DNA of 64,000 nt from assembly GCA_021779935.1 (NCBI GenBank), contig JAJXZT010000032.1:62001-126000 (forward strand), given 5' to 3'. A program made the translations under genes and the position numbers. Positions 38,166 to 46,620 of this stretch are shown here, in pieces (position 1 is the stretch's first letter; every line of letters starts with the position of its first letter). The notes under the pieces were generated by a model. That model did not search any database. It saw nothing but the letters and a program-made list of their open reading frames with translations, and was not told the DNA's origin. Source of the DNA: Acidobacteriota bacterium (GTDB taxonomy: Bacteria > Acidobacteriota > Terriglobia > Terriglobales > Acidobacteriaceae).

Positions 38166-39491
38166 TTAGAGAGATTTTCCCTTAATGATGTTGTGCACCA
38201 GCGGACGGCCAGCAATGGCGCGAACCGGTGCGAACTGATATGCCGACTCAAGGATCGGCCGCGCATCGGCGAAGCGATCCCGAGAGTTGTAATGCACGGT
38301 GCAAAGCGGCTCGCCCTTGCGAACTTCGTCACGCACCTTTTTGTGAAGCACGATGCCAACGGCAGGATCGACCGTATCTTCCTTGAGAAAACGTCCTCCG
38401 CCAAGGACCACGCCGGCGATGCCGAAACGCTCGCAGTTCATCGACGCGATATATCCGTCAGACGGCGAAATGATGTCTTCGGTGTGGTGGGCCTTCGGCA
38501 AACGCCCAAGGTCGTCGCAGACGCGCGCGTCGCCGCCCTGAATCTCCACGAGCTGGCGGAACTTTTCCAGCGCCTTGCCGCTATGGATGAGATCGGCGGT
38601 CAACTTGCGGCCTTCTTCCACGGTCGAAACGCGGTCACCAAGAATGAGCATCCAGGCTGCCAATTCCAGCGTGAGTTCGTAAAGGTCTTCTGAGCCGCTG
38701 ATCTCGCCGCGCATGATGCGCACACACTCTTCGACTTCGAGCGCGTTGCCGATGTAGCGACCGAGCGGCTGGTCCATATCGGTGATGAGCGCGACCATTT
38801 TTTTGCCGACAAGATCGCCGGTTTCGACCATCAGCGAGGCAAGGAACTCGGAATCCTTGCGCTCCTTCATGAACGCGCCGGAGCCGGTTTTGACGTCGAG
38901 CACAAGACCGTCGACACCCTCGGCAAGCTTCTTGCTCATGATGGAGGCGCAAATGAGATACGGGCTCTCGACCGTGCCGGTGACGTCGCGCAAAGCGTAA
39001 AGCTTCTTATCCGCAGGAGCAATTTCCCCGGTCTGGCCGATCATGGCGCAGCCGATCTTTTCCATAATGCGGCGGAAATCGGCGAGCGAGACGTTGACAT
39101 TGAATCCGGGAATCGCTTCGAGCTTATCGAGCGTGCCGCCAGTGTGCCCAAGGCCGCGGCCGCTGATCATCGGCACATAAACACCAGCCGCAGCGACAAC
39201 CGGCGAAAGTATCAGCGACGTTTTATCGCCGACTCCTCCGGTGGAATGCTTGTCCACTTTGCTGCCCGGCAGGAAGCTGAAATCGAGAACCTGGCCGGAG
39301 TGCAGCATAGCTTCGGTGAGAGCCGCGGTTTCCGCGCGGGAGAGACCGCGAATCAACGCAGCCATCAGGAAGGCAGAGACTTGGTAGTCGGGAAACTCGT
39401 TGCGGGTATAACCGGAAACGATTGCCTGGATTTCTTCGCGCGTCAGTTCATGGCCGTCGCGCTTCTTCCGAATCAATTCTACAAATAGCAT
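38166..39491 (-). CDS. deoA: Thymidine / pyrimidine-nucleoside phosphorylase
   Basis: Splits thymidine and deoxyuridine (or uridine) to base plus (deoxy)ribose-1-phosphate. The 441-residue protein has the N-terminal helical domain, the phosphate site KVDKHSTGGVGDKTSL near 78-93, ISGRGLGHTGGTLDKLE near 108 and LDVKTGSGAFM near 188. The length fits both DeoA and Pdp; which pyrimidine it prefers cannot be told. It is the first gene of the tight deoA-nupC-punA-udk run and lies 224 bases after deoC. Confidence 0.93.
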   Translation of the reverse strand: MLFVELIRKKRDGHELTREEIQAIVSGYTRNEFPDYQVSAFLMAALIRGLSRAETAALTEAMLHSGQVLDFSFLPGSKVDKHSTGGVGDKTSLILSPVVAAAGVYVPMISGRGLGHTGGTLDKLEAIPGFNVNVSLADFRRIMEKIGCAMIGQTGEIAPADKKLYALRDVTGTVESPYLICASIMSKKLAEGVDGLVLDVKTGSGAFMKERKDSEFLASLMVETGDLVGKKMVALITDMDQPLGRYIGNALEVEECVRIMRGEISGSEDLYELTLELAAWMLILGDRVSTVEEGRKLTADLIHSGKALEKFRQLVEIQGGDARVCDDLGRLPKAHHTEDIISPSDGYIASMNCERFGIAGVVLGGGRFLKEDTVDPAVGIVLHKKVRDEVRKGEPLCTVHYNSRDRFADARPILESAYQFAPVRAIAGRPLVHNIIKGKSL

Positions 39492-39715
39492 GAGAGCTAC
39501 TTAAGGCCGCAGACCCTTTACTGGAGTGCTTCGGCAGGTTGGATAAGAAAAAAGGAAGATTACCCTACGAGAGGGAGTGTGGGAAGCAGATTCTTCCACA
39601 TAACATGACTCTGGAGAGGTATGCGGCATAAGGGGAATGCCGCAGGCACAATCGCGAGAAAATACATCGCGGCGACACCAGACGATTGGGGGCCGCCGCA
39701 CTCACAATGTTTCTA
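39492..39715. other. Spacer between deoC and deoA
   Basis: No gene. One perfect hairpin, TGCGGCAT-N7-ATGCCGCA, at 39622-39644. It has no T-run, so it is not a simple terminator and could be an operator or an mRNA processing or stability element. A promoter for deoA may lie here. Confidence 0.35.
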
Positions 39716-40432
39716 CTAAATTTCCGGCGCGCCTAGTTCCCTGACGATGCCGACACTGGCGCTGGCTCCGACACGGTTGGCACCGGCCTCGACCATTGCC
39801 TTGAGGTCAGCCGCCGTACGAATGCCGCCCGCGGCCTTGACGCCAAGCTTCTCTCCAACCACGCCGCGCATGAGTTCCACATCGGCAATCTTTGCGCCAG
39901 CAGTGGAGAAACCGGTCGACGTCTTGACGAAATCGGCACCGGCATCGACGCATAACTGGCAGGCAAGGATCTTTTCCGGGTCGGTGAGCAGCGCGGTCTC
40001 AATGATGACCTTGAGCAATGCGCCATTCTGATGACAAAGCGCAGCCAGGGACCGGATTTCGGTTCCAACAAGGTCGCGGTCGCCGGCCTTGAGGGCGCCG
40101 ACGTTGATGACCATGTCGAGTTCGTGCGCGCCAAGACGCAGGGCGTCAGCGGCCTCGGCCAGCTTGGTGATGGAGGTGTTCGCGCCCAGGGGGAATCCGA
40201 TGACTGTTCCCACCACGACCTTGCTGCCGCGAACCTGCGAAACGCAAAGGGCGATGTTGGCGGGATTGACCATTACGGAGAAGAAGCCGTAGTCGATGGC
40301 TTCACGGCAGATCTTCAGAACCTGTTCGCGGGTGGCATCGGCCTTCAGCAGCGTGTGGTCGATCAAGCGGGCGGCTTCATGCCAGTCCCGCACAAGGGGC
40401 GAGGTAGTAGTTGCAAACGTCATTTGCGACAT
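39716..40432 (-). CDS. deoC: Deoxyribose-phosphate aldolase
   Basis: Splits deoxyribose-5-phosphate to acetaldehyde and glyceraldehyde-3-phosphate, feeding deoxyribose into glycolysis. The 238-residue protein has LIDHTLLKADAT near 19, the Asp block ELDMVINVGALKAGD near 105, KVIIETALL near 140 with a conserved Lys, and the Schiff-base Lys in DFVKTSTGFS near 170. The ATG at 40432 follows GGAAG; much longer frames upstream lack any match. A phosphopentomutase gene, needed to link DeoA/PunA products to this enzyme, is not in the window. Confidence 0.93.
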   Translation of the reverse strand: MSQMTFATTTSPLVRDWHEAARLIDHTLLKADATREQVLKICREAIDYGFFSVMVNPANIALCVSQVRGSKVVVGTVIGFPLGANTSITKLAEAADALRLGAHELDMVINVGALKAGDRDLVGTEIRSLAALCHQNGALLKVIIETALLTDPEKILACQLCVDAGADFVKTSTGFSTAGAKIADVELMRGVVGEKLGVKAAGGIRTAADLKAMVEAGANRVGASASVGIVRELGAPEI

Positions 40433-40553
40433 CGATGCACTTCCAGAGAATAGTATCGCGCAAATTCGCGCGAGTTGGACACGCGCCGAAATGGAATCGG
40501 CGGCGTGCGTGCCGGTGCATCCATTGCGGCGTCCATGGTGACACTTGCCACCG

Positions 40554-41069
40554 CTAGGGGACGACGCAGATGTCCGGCAAATTGCGATAACGCTCGGCGT
40601 AGTCCATCCCGTACCCGACGACAAATTCGTCCGGGATGGTAAAGCCGACATAATCGGCGTGGATCGGCTGGATGCGACGGGCGGCCTTGTCGAGCAGGGC
40701 CGCGATGCGCAGCGTCCTGGGCCGATGCGCTTCCAGCACGCGGGTCAGGTAGCTCAACGTCAGCCCGGTGTCGAGAATGTCCTCGACAAGGATGACGTTC
40801 TTCCCTTCCATGGATTGATCCACGTCTTTCATCATCTTGACTTCACCGCTGTTCTGCTTGCCGTTGCCGTAGCTGGAAACGGAAATGAAGTCAAAGGTGG
40901 AGTCACAGGTGATGTTACGCGAGAGATCGGAAAGGAAAATGGTGGCGCCCTTGAGCACTCCGAGGAGCGTCACGGTCTCCCCTTCGAAGTCACGGCTGAT
41001 TTGCGCACCGAGCTCAGCCACGCGCTCCGCGATCTGCTGACGGGTGAAAAGAACTCTTAAGTCCGACAC
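40554..41069 (-). CDS. hpt: Hypoxanthine phosphoribosyltransferase
   Basis: Converts hypoxanthine and guanine to IMP and GMP, using the bases freed by the phosphorylase. The start is a GTG at 41069 with CGGGAG upstream; ATG-starting frames would add about 80 unrelated residues. The resulting 171 residues match the family: LLGVLKGATIFLSDL near 42, the PRPP loop VILVEDILDTGLTLSYL near 95, and VGFTIPDEFVVGYGMDY near 144. It is 121 bases upstream of deoC on the same strand. Confidence 0.92.
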   Translation of the reverse strand: MSDLRVLFTRQQIAERVAELGAQISRDFEGETVTLLGVLKGATIFLSDLSRNITCDSTFDFISVSSYGNGKQNSGEVKMMKDVDQSMEGKNVILVEDILDTGLTLSYLTRVLEAHRPRTLRIAALLDKAARRIQPIHADYVGFTIPDEFVVGYGMDYAERYRNLPDICVVP

Positions 41070-41414
41070 GATAAAGTTACTCCCGAATATTAACGCGGCG
41101 TTCCAGCAAGGAAACTGGATACTAGATGGAAATCGCGCAAGATTCAAGACGAAGGCACCACAAAGCGGCAGTACGGAAGGGTTAGTGCTGCCCGACCGGG
41201 AAGAGAACCAGCGGACTTTGTGCCAATTCCGTACAGGTCCGCACCAGCTAAATTTCGTCATTCGCCGGTAACTGACGTATGATTTTTGTTTATTCATGCT
41301 CAGTAGAAGCAAGCAGATCGCGCACTAAAGCGCGGCGGTCCCGGCCGAGGGCTTGAACGCACGAATTTCCTGGGAGCCGATTCACGGTATGGGACCAGCA
41401 CAAGAGGAGGAAGC
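41070..41414. other. Divergent spacer between hpt and the secreted adenosine deaminase gene
   Basis: 345 bases without a gene; it should hold promoters in both directions. I see no clean -35/-10 pair and no strong dyad. Confidence 0.35.
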
Positions 41415-43025
41415 ATGCGCGGATCTCGCGCAAGAGTAGTTGCTATTTTCACCGTAATCCTGGCTCTCACCGCCTTATCCACGGCAAGCACGATGCAGGC
41501 GTTCCGGGACACTCCGGCGCGCCCGGCAACGGCCGCGGCACTCGCCGCACAGCAGCGGCAGGCGGCCGAATCGCCGGAAGCAAGAACCGAGAGAACCGAA
41601 AAGGCGATGGAGGCGGCCAAGGCAAATACCGGCGCCCTCTATGCCTTTCTGCGCGAGATGCCCAAGGGCGGAGACCTGCATAACCACGACGTTGGAGCCG
41701 TCTACGCGGAAACGATGATTAAGTTTGCATCGCACGATCATCTCTGCGTGGACCGCACAACGATGGCGCTGACGGAGCCTCCGTGTAAACAGGGACAGGT
41801 GGACGCGGCGACATCGAACACGGACCCGGCACTCTATCGCGACATGATCAACGCATGGTCGATGCGGGACTGGAACAAGGCCAAGGGCTCGGGACACGAC
41901 CATTTCTTCGATACATTCCCCAAATTCGGACTGGCCAACCAGGGACACATGGGAGCGGTGTTCGCCGAGCTGGCGAATCGCGCCGCATCCGAAAATGTGC
42001 AATATCTCGAACTGATGACAACGGCCGACAATGCTGAATCAATCGGATTCGCCTCGAAGTTCCAATGGAACGACAACTTTTCCGTCATGCGGCAGCAGAT
42101 GCTGGACGGCGGGTTACAGAAGATCGTGGACGACGCAAAGAAGAACCTGGCGGACTGGGATGCACAGAAAGACCAGATTCTCGACTGCAACGATGCAAAC
42201 GTAGAGAAGCGTCAGCCGGGCTGCCAGGTGACGATTCGGCATATCTACCCGGTGCTGCGCGCCTTCGACAAGACGCAAGTCTTTGCACAACTGCTGCTGG
42301 CCTTCGAACTGGCAAAGCAGGACCCGATGGACGTCGCCGTGAACATGGTGCAACCGGAAGACTGGCTGGTGCCCATGCGCGACTTCCACCTGCATATGCG
42401 GATGGTCAATTTTCTGCATGAGCAGTATCCGGAAGTTCACATCACGCTGCACGCGGGAGAACTCGCACCCGGCATAGTTCCACCGGAAGGCTTGCGCTTC
42501 CATATCCGCGAGTCAGTCGAAATTGGGCACGCGGAACGTATCGGCCACGGCGTGGACATCATGTACGAGGACCATCCGCACGAACTGCTGGCCGAGATGG
42601 CAAAGCGGAACATCCTCGTGGAGATCTGCTTGACCTCGAACGCCTACATCCTTGGCATCAAGGGCAAAGCCCATCCGCTGGCAATGTACCTGAAGGCCGG
42701 AGTGCCGGTGGCGTTGGCAACGGACGATGAAGGCGTCTCGCGTTCGGACATGACGCAGGAGTATGAACGCGCCGTGCTCGACCAGGGACTCGATTACACC
42801 ACGCTGAAGAAGATGGCGCGCAACAGCATCGAGCACGCATTCCTCCCGGGCGAAAGCCTATGGAGTGATGCGCGGCGGTTCGTGCCCGTCCACGAGTGCG
42901 CAACCGACCATCCGAGAAACGCAACCATCAGCGCGCCCTGTAAGACGTTTTTGAAAGGCAGCAAAAAGGCCCAGCAGGAGTGGCTACTGGAAAAGAAGTT
43001 TGCCGACTTCGAGTTGAAGTTCTAA
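41415..43025 (+). CDS. Secreted adenosine deaminase
   Basis: Turns adenosine into inosine outside the cytoplasm. The 536-residue protein has a signal peptide or anchor (1-25), an Ala/Gln/Glu-rich coiled stretch (about 38-70), then the adenosine/AMP deaminase domain. Zinc and catalytic residues are visible: HxH in GGDLHNHDVG near 88, HAGE near 353, His in ERIGHGVDI near 382 and Asp in ALATDDEGVSR near 438. Extra length and export recall the ADGF (growth-factor) branch. AGGAGGAAG gives a strong ribosome binding site. Inosine produced here would suit the NupC transporter and PunA encoded nearby. Confidence 0.88.
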   Translation: MRGSRARVVAIFTVILALTALSTASTMQAFRDTPARPATAAALAAQQRQAAESPEARTERTEKAMEAAKANTGALYAFLREMPKGGDLHNHDVGAVYAETMIKFASHDHLCVDRTTMALTEPPCKQGQVDAATSNTDPALYRDMINAWSMRDWNKAKGSGHDHFFDTFPKFGLANQGHMGAVFAELANRAASENVQYLELMTTADNAESIGFASKFQWNDNFSVMRQQMLDGGLQKIVDDAKKNLADWDAQKDQILDCNDANVEKRQPGCQVTIRHIYPVLRAFDKTQVFAQLLLAFELAKQDPMDVAVNMVQPEDWLVPMRDFHLHMRMVNFLHEQYPEVHITLHAGELAPGIVPPEGLRFHIRESVEIGHAERIGHGVDIMYEDHPHELLAEMAKRNILVEICLTSNAYILGIKGKAHPLAMYLKAGVPVALATDDEGVSRSDMTQEYERAVLDQGLDYTTLKKMARNSIEHAFLPGESLWSDARRFVPVHECATDHPRNATISAPCKTFLKGSKKAQQEWLLEKKFADFELKF

Positions 43026-43047
43026 GGCAGACAAGTTGCATTGCAGA

Positions 43048-43072
43048 GGCCGCTTTCGGGCGGCCTTTCGCA
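43048..43072 (+). terminator. Probable terminator of the adenosine deaminase gene
   Basis: AGGCCGC / GCGGCCT stem with a six-base loop, 22 bases past the stop; the T-run (TTC) is short, so it may be weak. Confidence 0.55.
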
Positions 43073-43086
43073 TTGCGGAAAAAACT

Positions 43087-43536
43087 TTACGCGTGATGCA
43101 GGCGGTGCTGTTGAATGCGCAGGGCTGACCAGACCGCCAGAGCGATGACGAGAACAATGGCGGGCGAAACGAGCGCCACAAGCCCCACTCCGAATGGATC
43201 ATACTCACAGGCCCAGACACACAAGAGCGAAGCGATCACGAAGGACGGGATTGCCACTTCGAAAAACAGCATGGCGGTCATTCGTCGCCAGAAGAACATC
43301 AGGTGGAGAACAAGGCCAAAGCTGCCGCCGACAGGGACGGCGATTGCGACGAGGATTACAGGCAGTGCGGCGAATTCAGCGACGCGCGAGGGGTTGCGGA
43401 GATAGAACGCAATGAGGCCGATACAACCCTCAAGAAGAGCAAGCAGACCGGCGGTGGCTCCGTAAAGAAGCAGGAGGCGCAGCAAAGGGCGTAGCCCTTT
43501 TCCGTTGTCCAATTCGTGCAAGCCCGGCAAGCGCAT
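43087..43536 (-). CDS. Uncharacterised four-helix membrane protein
   Basis: Not recognised. The 149-residue protein has four hydrophobic segments (about 18-45, 55-82, 88-110, 118-140), short loops and a His-rich end (QQHRLHHA). It lies four bases after cdd on the same strand, so it is probably co-transcribed with the cytidine deaminase and nuclease genes. A link to nucleoside use is only by position. Confidence 0.6.
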   Translation of the reverse strand: MRLPGLHELDNGKGLRPLLRLLLLYGATAGLLALLEGCIGLIAFYLRNPSRVAEFAALPVILVAIAVPVGGSFGLVLHLMFFWRRMTAMLFFEVAIPSFVIASLLCVWACEYDPFGVGLVALVSPAIVLVIALAVWSALRIQQHRLHHA

Positions 43537-43539
43537 GGC

Positions 43540-43959
43540 TCACCTCAGCCGGAATCCCTCCGGCAAGAGTTCAGCAATCGGCGTCTGCGTGATCTTCCCT
43601 TCCTTGTTGCGATAGATGACCACGCAATCGGGGCCGAACTCGTAGATTACCTGGCGACAAGCGCCACAGGGGGCGCACGGCACGCCATCACGATTGACGC
43701 AGGCAACGGCGCGAATTTCCAACAGCCCGCTATCGGCATCGGCAGCGACGGCAGTGAAGATTGCCGTGCGCTCGGCACAGTTTGTTAAGCCATACGAAGA
43801 GTTTTCGACGTTACAGCCGGTGAAGACCTGTCCGCTGGCGGTAAGGATGGCCGCACCGACAAAGAACTTGCTGAAAGGAGCATAGGCGCGCTCCGAGGCG
43901 TCTTGTGCCGCCTTGAGGAGCGCGTCCTGTTCCTGTTGCGTGATGGTGTGAACGGGCAT
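43540..43959 (-). CDS. cdd: Cytidine deaminase
   Basis: Deaminates cytidine and deoxycytidine to uridine forms, which uridine kinase or the pyrimidine phosphorylase can use. The 139-residue protein is of the small tetrameric class: YAPFSKFFVGAAI near 26, CNVENSSYGLTNCAERTAI near 49 with the first zinc Cys and the catalytic Glu, and PCAPCGACRQ near 93 with the other two zinc Cys. The start at 43959 lies four bases after the nuclease gene stop. Confidence 0.94.
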   Translation of the reverse strand: MPVHTITQQEQDALLKAAQDASERAYAPFSKFFVGAAILTASGQVFTGCNVENSSYGLTNCAERTAIFTAVAADADSGLLEIRAVACVNRDGVPCAPCGACRQVIYEFGPDCVVIYRNKEGKITQTPIAELLPEGFRLR

Positions 43960-43963
43960 AGGC

Positions 43964-44962
43964 CTACCTGGTCTGTGTCTTGGCGTCCTTGGCCGGCGGA
44001 TTGCCCGGCGAAGGCTGGCACGGTTTGGTCTCGTGCTTCGGAGACTTCGGCGGATGATACGGCTCCGGCTCCTGGGCGGAATCCACCCATGCGGTGTACC
44101 ACATGTTGAGCAGCATCTGCGCGCCGCTGGCCAGACGCTGGCGAACGAATTCACGACCGGCGGCCGTACCGCGGCCGTCAAAGGCACACTGCTTGTCGAG
44201 GGCGTACGCTTCCTCAACCTTCGACTGCGACTGCCGCAGGTAGGCGACGTAATCCTGGAAGGGATTCTCGAGAAGCTTGGGCGCACCCACCATGTTGTCG
44301 ATCTTGAGATCGTCGAGGTTCTGGTTCACGAATCCACTCTCGAATTTGTAGTGAATGTCGTGCGAAGTGGTATAGCCGTTCGGATTGGGACCAACCCAGC
44401 CGTTGTACTGAATGGAAGTGTGCATCGGGTTGGCGCCGTCGCCAACATAGTGTCCGAGCCATCCGGCATAGAAGAGCGCATTGGCCTCGGCATCTGCCGT
44501 CGAACGGCCGGCCTTCTGTGCGTGGCGATACTCGCGGAAGGCAACCTTCAGGCGGTCAAAGACTTCAATCGCCGCATAGGGCTGGAAGCCAATTTTCTCC
44601 GGGCCCGGGACATCGGCATCGGGATGTTTTGCCTTGTACTGGTAGATCTCGCGGATGTACGTGTAACGGTCCTCGGGCAACTGCTTCATCCAGTCGACAT
44701 ACTCAAGATCAATGAAGTGGTCCGGGGCATTCTCCTCGGCGAGAGTCTTTTCGAGATTGGAGCGCCAACGATCGGGCTCGGGGCCGTTGTAAACGATGTG
44801 CGATTCACCGGCCTTCAAAAACTGCGGCATGTCCGCCGGAATCTTCTCGACAGCCGTGCGGTTGATGAGCATGTGCCCGTTGTCGCCCCAGGTAAGGGCG
44901 AGGATGGGAACCATGACGATGGCAGCGGCGATGATTACGAAACGAATAATGTTTTTGCGCAT
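43964..44962 (-). CDS. Secreted S1/P1-type nuclease or zinc phospholipase C fold enzyme
   Basis: Probably a zinc nuclease acting outside the cell. The start at 44962 follows AGGA at good distance; a longer frame exists but has no signal. The 332-residue precursor has a hydrophobic signal (about 5-23) whose cleavage would leave Trp 25 (TWGDNGH) at the mature N-terminus. In this fold the N-terminal Trp and nearby His residues bind zinc, so this fits well. HxxxD-type zinc motifs are seen in GWLGHYVGDGANPMH near 190. The tail after 300 is Pro/Lys-rich. Its position directly before cdd favours a nucleic-acid substrate over phospholipid. Confidence 0.75.
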   Translation of the reverse strand: MRKNIIRFVIIAAAIVMVPILALTWGDNGHMLINRTAVEKIPADMPQFLKAGESHIVYNGPEPDRWRSNLEKTLAEENAPDHFIDLEYVDWMKQLPEDRYTYIREIYQYKAKHPDADVPGPEKIGFQPYAAIEVFDRLKVAFREYRHAQKAGRSTADAEANALFYAGWLGHYVGDGANPMHTSIQYNGWVGPNPNGYTTSHDIHYKFESGFVNQNLDDLKIDNMVGAPKLLENPFQDYVAYLRQSQSKVEEAYALDKQCAFDGRGTAAGREFVRQRLASGAQMLLNMWYTAWVDSAQEPEPYHPPKSPKHETKPCQPSPGNPPAKDAKTQTR

Positions 44963-45117
44963 CTGCAAGATCCTAAAAGAAGGTTGAACTCGGAACTGTA
45001 GCATCCGGCGGCGAGATTGAAAAGAAACGGGAGCCAGGCAAGGGCGCAGGGGCAATCGTCCAAAATAAAACGTCTCGTGGATACGAGGCGTTCGTTTCAA
45101 CGTATGGGTTCCGGCGA

Positions 45118-45747
45118 CTAATGTTTGCCGTTTTCGGCGCCGCGCCCCATGGCGGCAGCGGTGGCCTGTTCGCGCTTCTGGAGATTGGCGATATTGGGCT
45201 CGAAGCAGCGGCGGCAGCGCGCCTCATACATTCCGGCGGCGCCAACAACAACGAGTTCGTCACTGGCGACAAGGCGCTGCGTGTGTTTGGCAGGGTTGCC
45301 GCATTGCATACAGATGGCGAGCGCCTTGCTGATCTCATCGGCCACGGCGAGCAATTCCGGCATGGGATGAAATGGACGGCCAAGGTAATCGGTGTCGAGG
45401 CCGGCAATGATGACGCGCTTGCCCATATCGGCAAGTCGCACGACGAGGTCCACGATGCCTTCGCCGAGAAACTGCGCTTCGTCGATGCCGATGACTTCCG
45501 TGCGCCAGTCGAGGCGCTTTTCCAGCTCGGCCGCGTCCTTTACGCATTCCGACTGAATCTTAAAGTCGCTGTGGCTGATGATGTGATCGTCCGAGTAGCG
45601 CTGGTCGATGCCCGGTTTGAAAATCTGCACGCGCTGGCGGGCGATCTCCGCGCGGCGCAGGCGGCGAATCAACTCTTCGCTCTTGCCGCTGAACATGGGA
45701 CCGCAGACAACTTCAATCCAACCGATACTGCCCTTCGTGATGTTCAT
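45118..45747 (-). CDS. tdk: Thymidine kinase, type II
   Basis: Phosphorylates thymidine to dTMP for salvage. The 209-residue protein has the P-loop [11 protein letters not shown] at 16-26, the catalytic block IGIDEAQFL near 88, and the zinc lasso with cysteine pairs CMQC near 145 and CRRC near 178. The C-terminal tail is Ala/Glu/Gly-rich. It follows the 69-residue membrane protein by two bases, which makes a small operon with the deoxyribosyltransferase-like gene. Confidence 0.93.
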   Translation of the reverse strand: MNITKGSIGWIEVVCGPMFSGKSEELIRRLRRAEIARQRVQIFKPGIDQRYSDDHIISHSDFKIQSECVKDAAELEKRLDWRTEVIGIDEAQFLGEGIVDLVVRLADMGKRVIIAGLDTDYLGRPFHPMPELLAVADEISKALAICMQCGNPAKHTQRLVASDELVVVGAAGMYEARCRRCFEPNIANLQKREQATAAAMGRGAENGKH

Positions 45748-45749
45748 AG

Positions 45750-45959
45750 CTACAGATCAAGACCCTTCTTGAGGCGCCACCAGGTGCGCGTGAAAAATGC
45801 GGCAAGGCCGATACTAATGACGATCCAGAGGATGCGCAACCAGTTCCACTGATGATCCTGCACGGTGACGAAGACGACACCAATGCCGCCGATCCACAGC
45901 AGGAACGATACAAAGCCAAAACGCCGCGCCACCTCGTTCTGATTCTCGACAATTGCCAT
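45750..45959 (-). CDS. Small membrane protein, 69 residues
   Basis: Not recognised. Two hydrophobic segments (about 14-32 and 40-57), a Trp-rich stretch between them and a basic end (RLKKG). Its start overlaps the stop of the upstream gene by one base and its stop lies two bases before tdk, so it is clearly part of that operon. Confidence 0.7.
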   Translation of the reverse strand: MAIVENQNEVARRFGFVSFLLWIGGIGVVFVTVQDHQWNWLRILWIVISIGLAAFFTRTWWRLKKGLDL

Positions 45960-46450
45960 CAGTCCCTTCCCGCCGTCAGCGTTTGTTCCGCGCGGAGACG
46001 GTGCTTCAACTCTTCAAAGCTGGTAAAAACTTCCGTCGCACAGCCGAGAATCCAACCGCTGATCTGCGCGACGGGTACGGCCGTGACGAGATAGACCGGA
46101 ATTCCACGGCTGTAGGCGAGCGTCAGTTCACCCTGCGTGCCGGCGCCGCGCCCGGAATACTCATCCCAGTAGGCAACGATGAAATCACTCTTGCGGCCAA
46201 CCCACTCGAGGTCCCAGTCGATGATCTTGCGGATGGTGGCCTGGAAGCGCGCCAAGTCCGTTGCTTTCCATTTGCGGAAGTCGCGGACTTCTTCGTCGGA
46301 GAGATTTTTCTTCTCGTCAAGCGCGGGGTCGTAGACTTCATGACCCTGCTCGCGAAGGAACAGGGTAATTTCCGCACGCCACGCCTTGCCGTGGTCCGGC
46401 GAGTATTCAATGGCCCCGCAAAGATATGCCAGCATCGTTGTCCCCGCCAC
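45959..46450 (-). CDS. Nucleoside 2-deoxyribosyltransferase-like protein
   Basis: May exchange bases on deoxyribose or hydrolyse deoxynucleotides. The 163-residue protein begins with a Rossmann-like strand (LAYLCGAIEY) and has a region near 87-95 (SDFIVAYWDEY) before GTQGELTLAYSRGIPVYLV at 103-121, which matches the GTxxE-type active-site helix of the family, with Glu as the nucleophile. A stretch of charged residues near 45-65 is longer than usual. The start may be the Met six codons in. Being next to tdk supports a role in nucleoside salvage. Remote DUF4406-type relatives are the alternative. Confidence 0.6.
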   Translation of the reverse strand: MAGTTMLAYLCGAIEYSPDHGKAWRAEITLFLREQGHEVYDPALDEKKNLSDEEVRDFRKWKATDLARFQATIRKIIDWDLEWVGRKSDFIVAYWDEYSGRGAGTQGELTLAYSRGIPVYLVTAVPVAQISGWILGCATEVFTSFEELKHRLRAEQTLTAGRD

Positions 46451-46620
46451 ATGGCACGACGACTCGCGTCATCGCATCTTGTGGAAAGGCGATTGTCGTT
46501 GCCGCAAGCAACCGGCGTCAACCTTGAATTGCTGTGGAAAACTGGGACGCGGACGGTGCTCCAGTAAATGTGCAGTTCGAGGTCCACCACTCACTACGTT
46601 CTCAGGTGGAGTGCTTCCTA

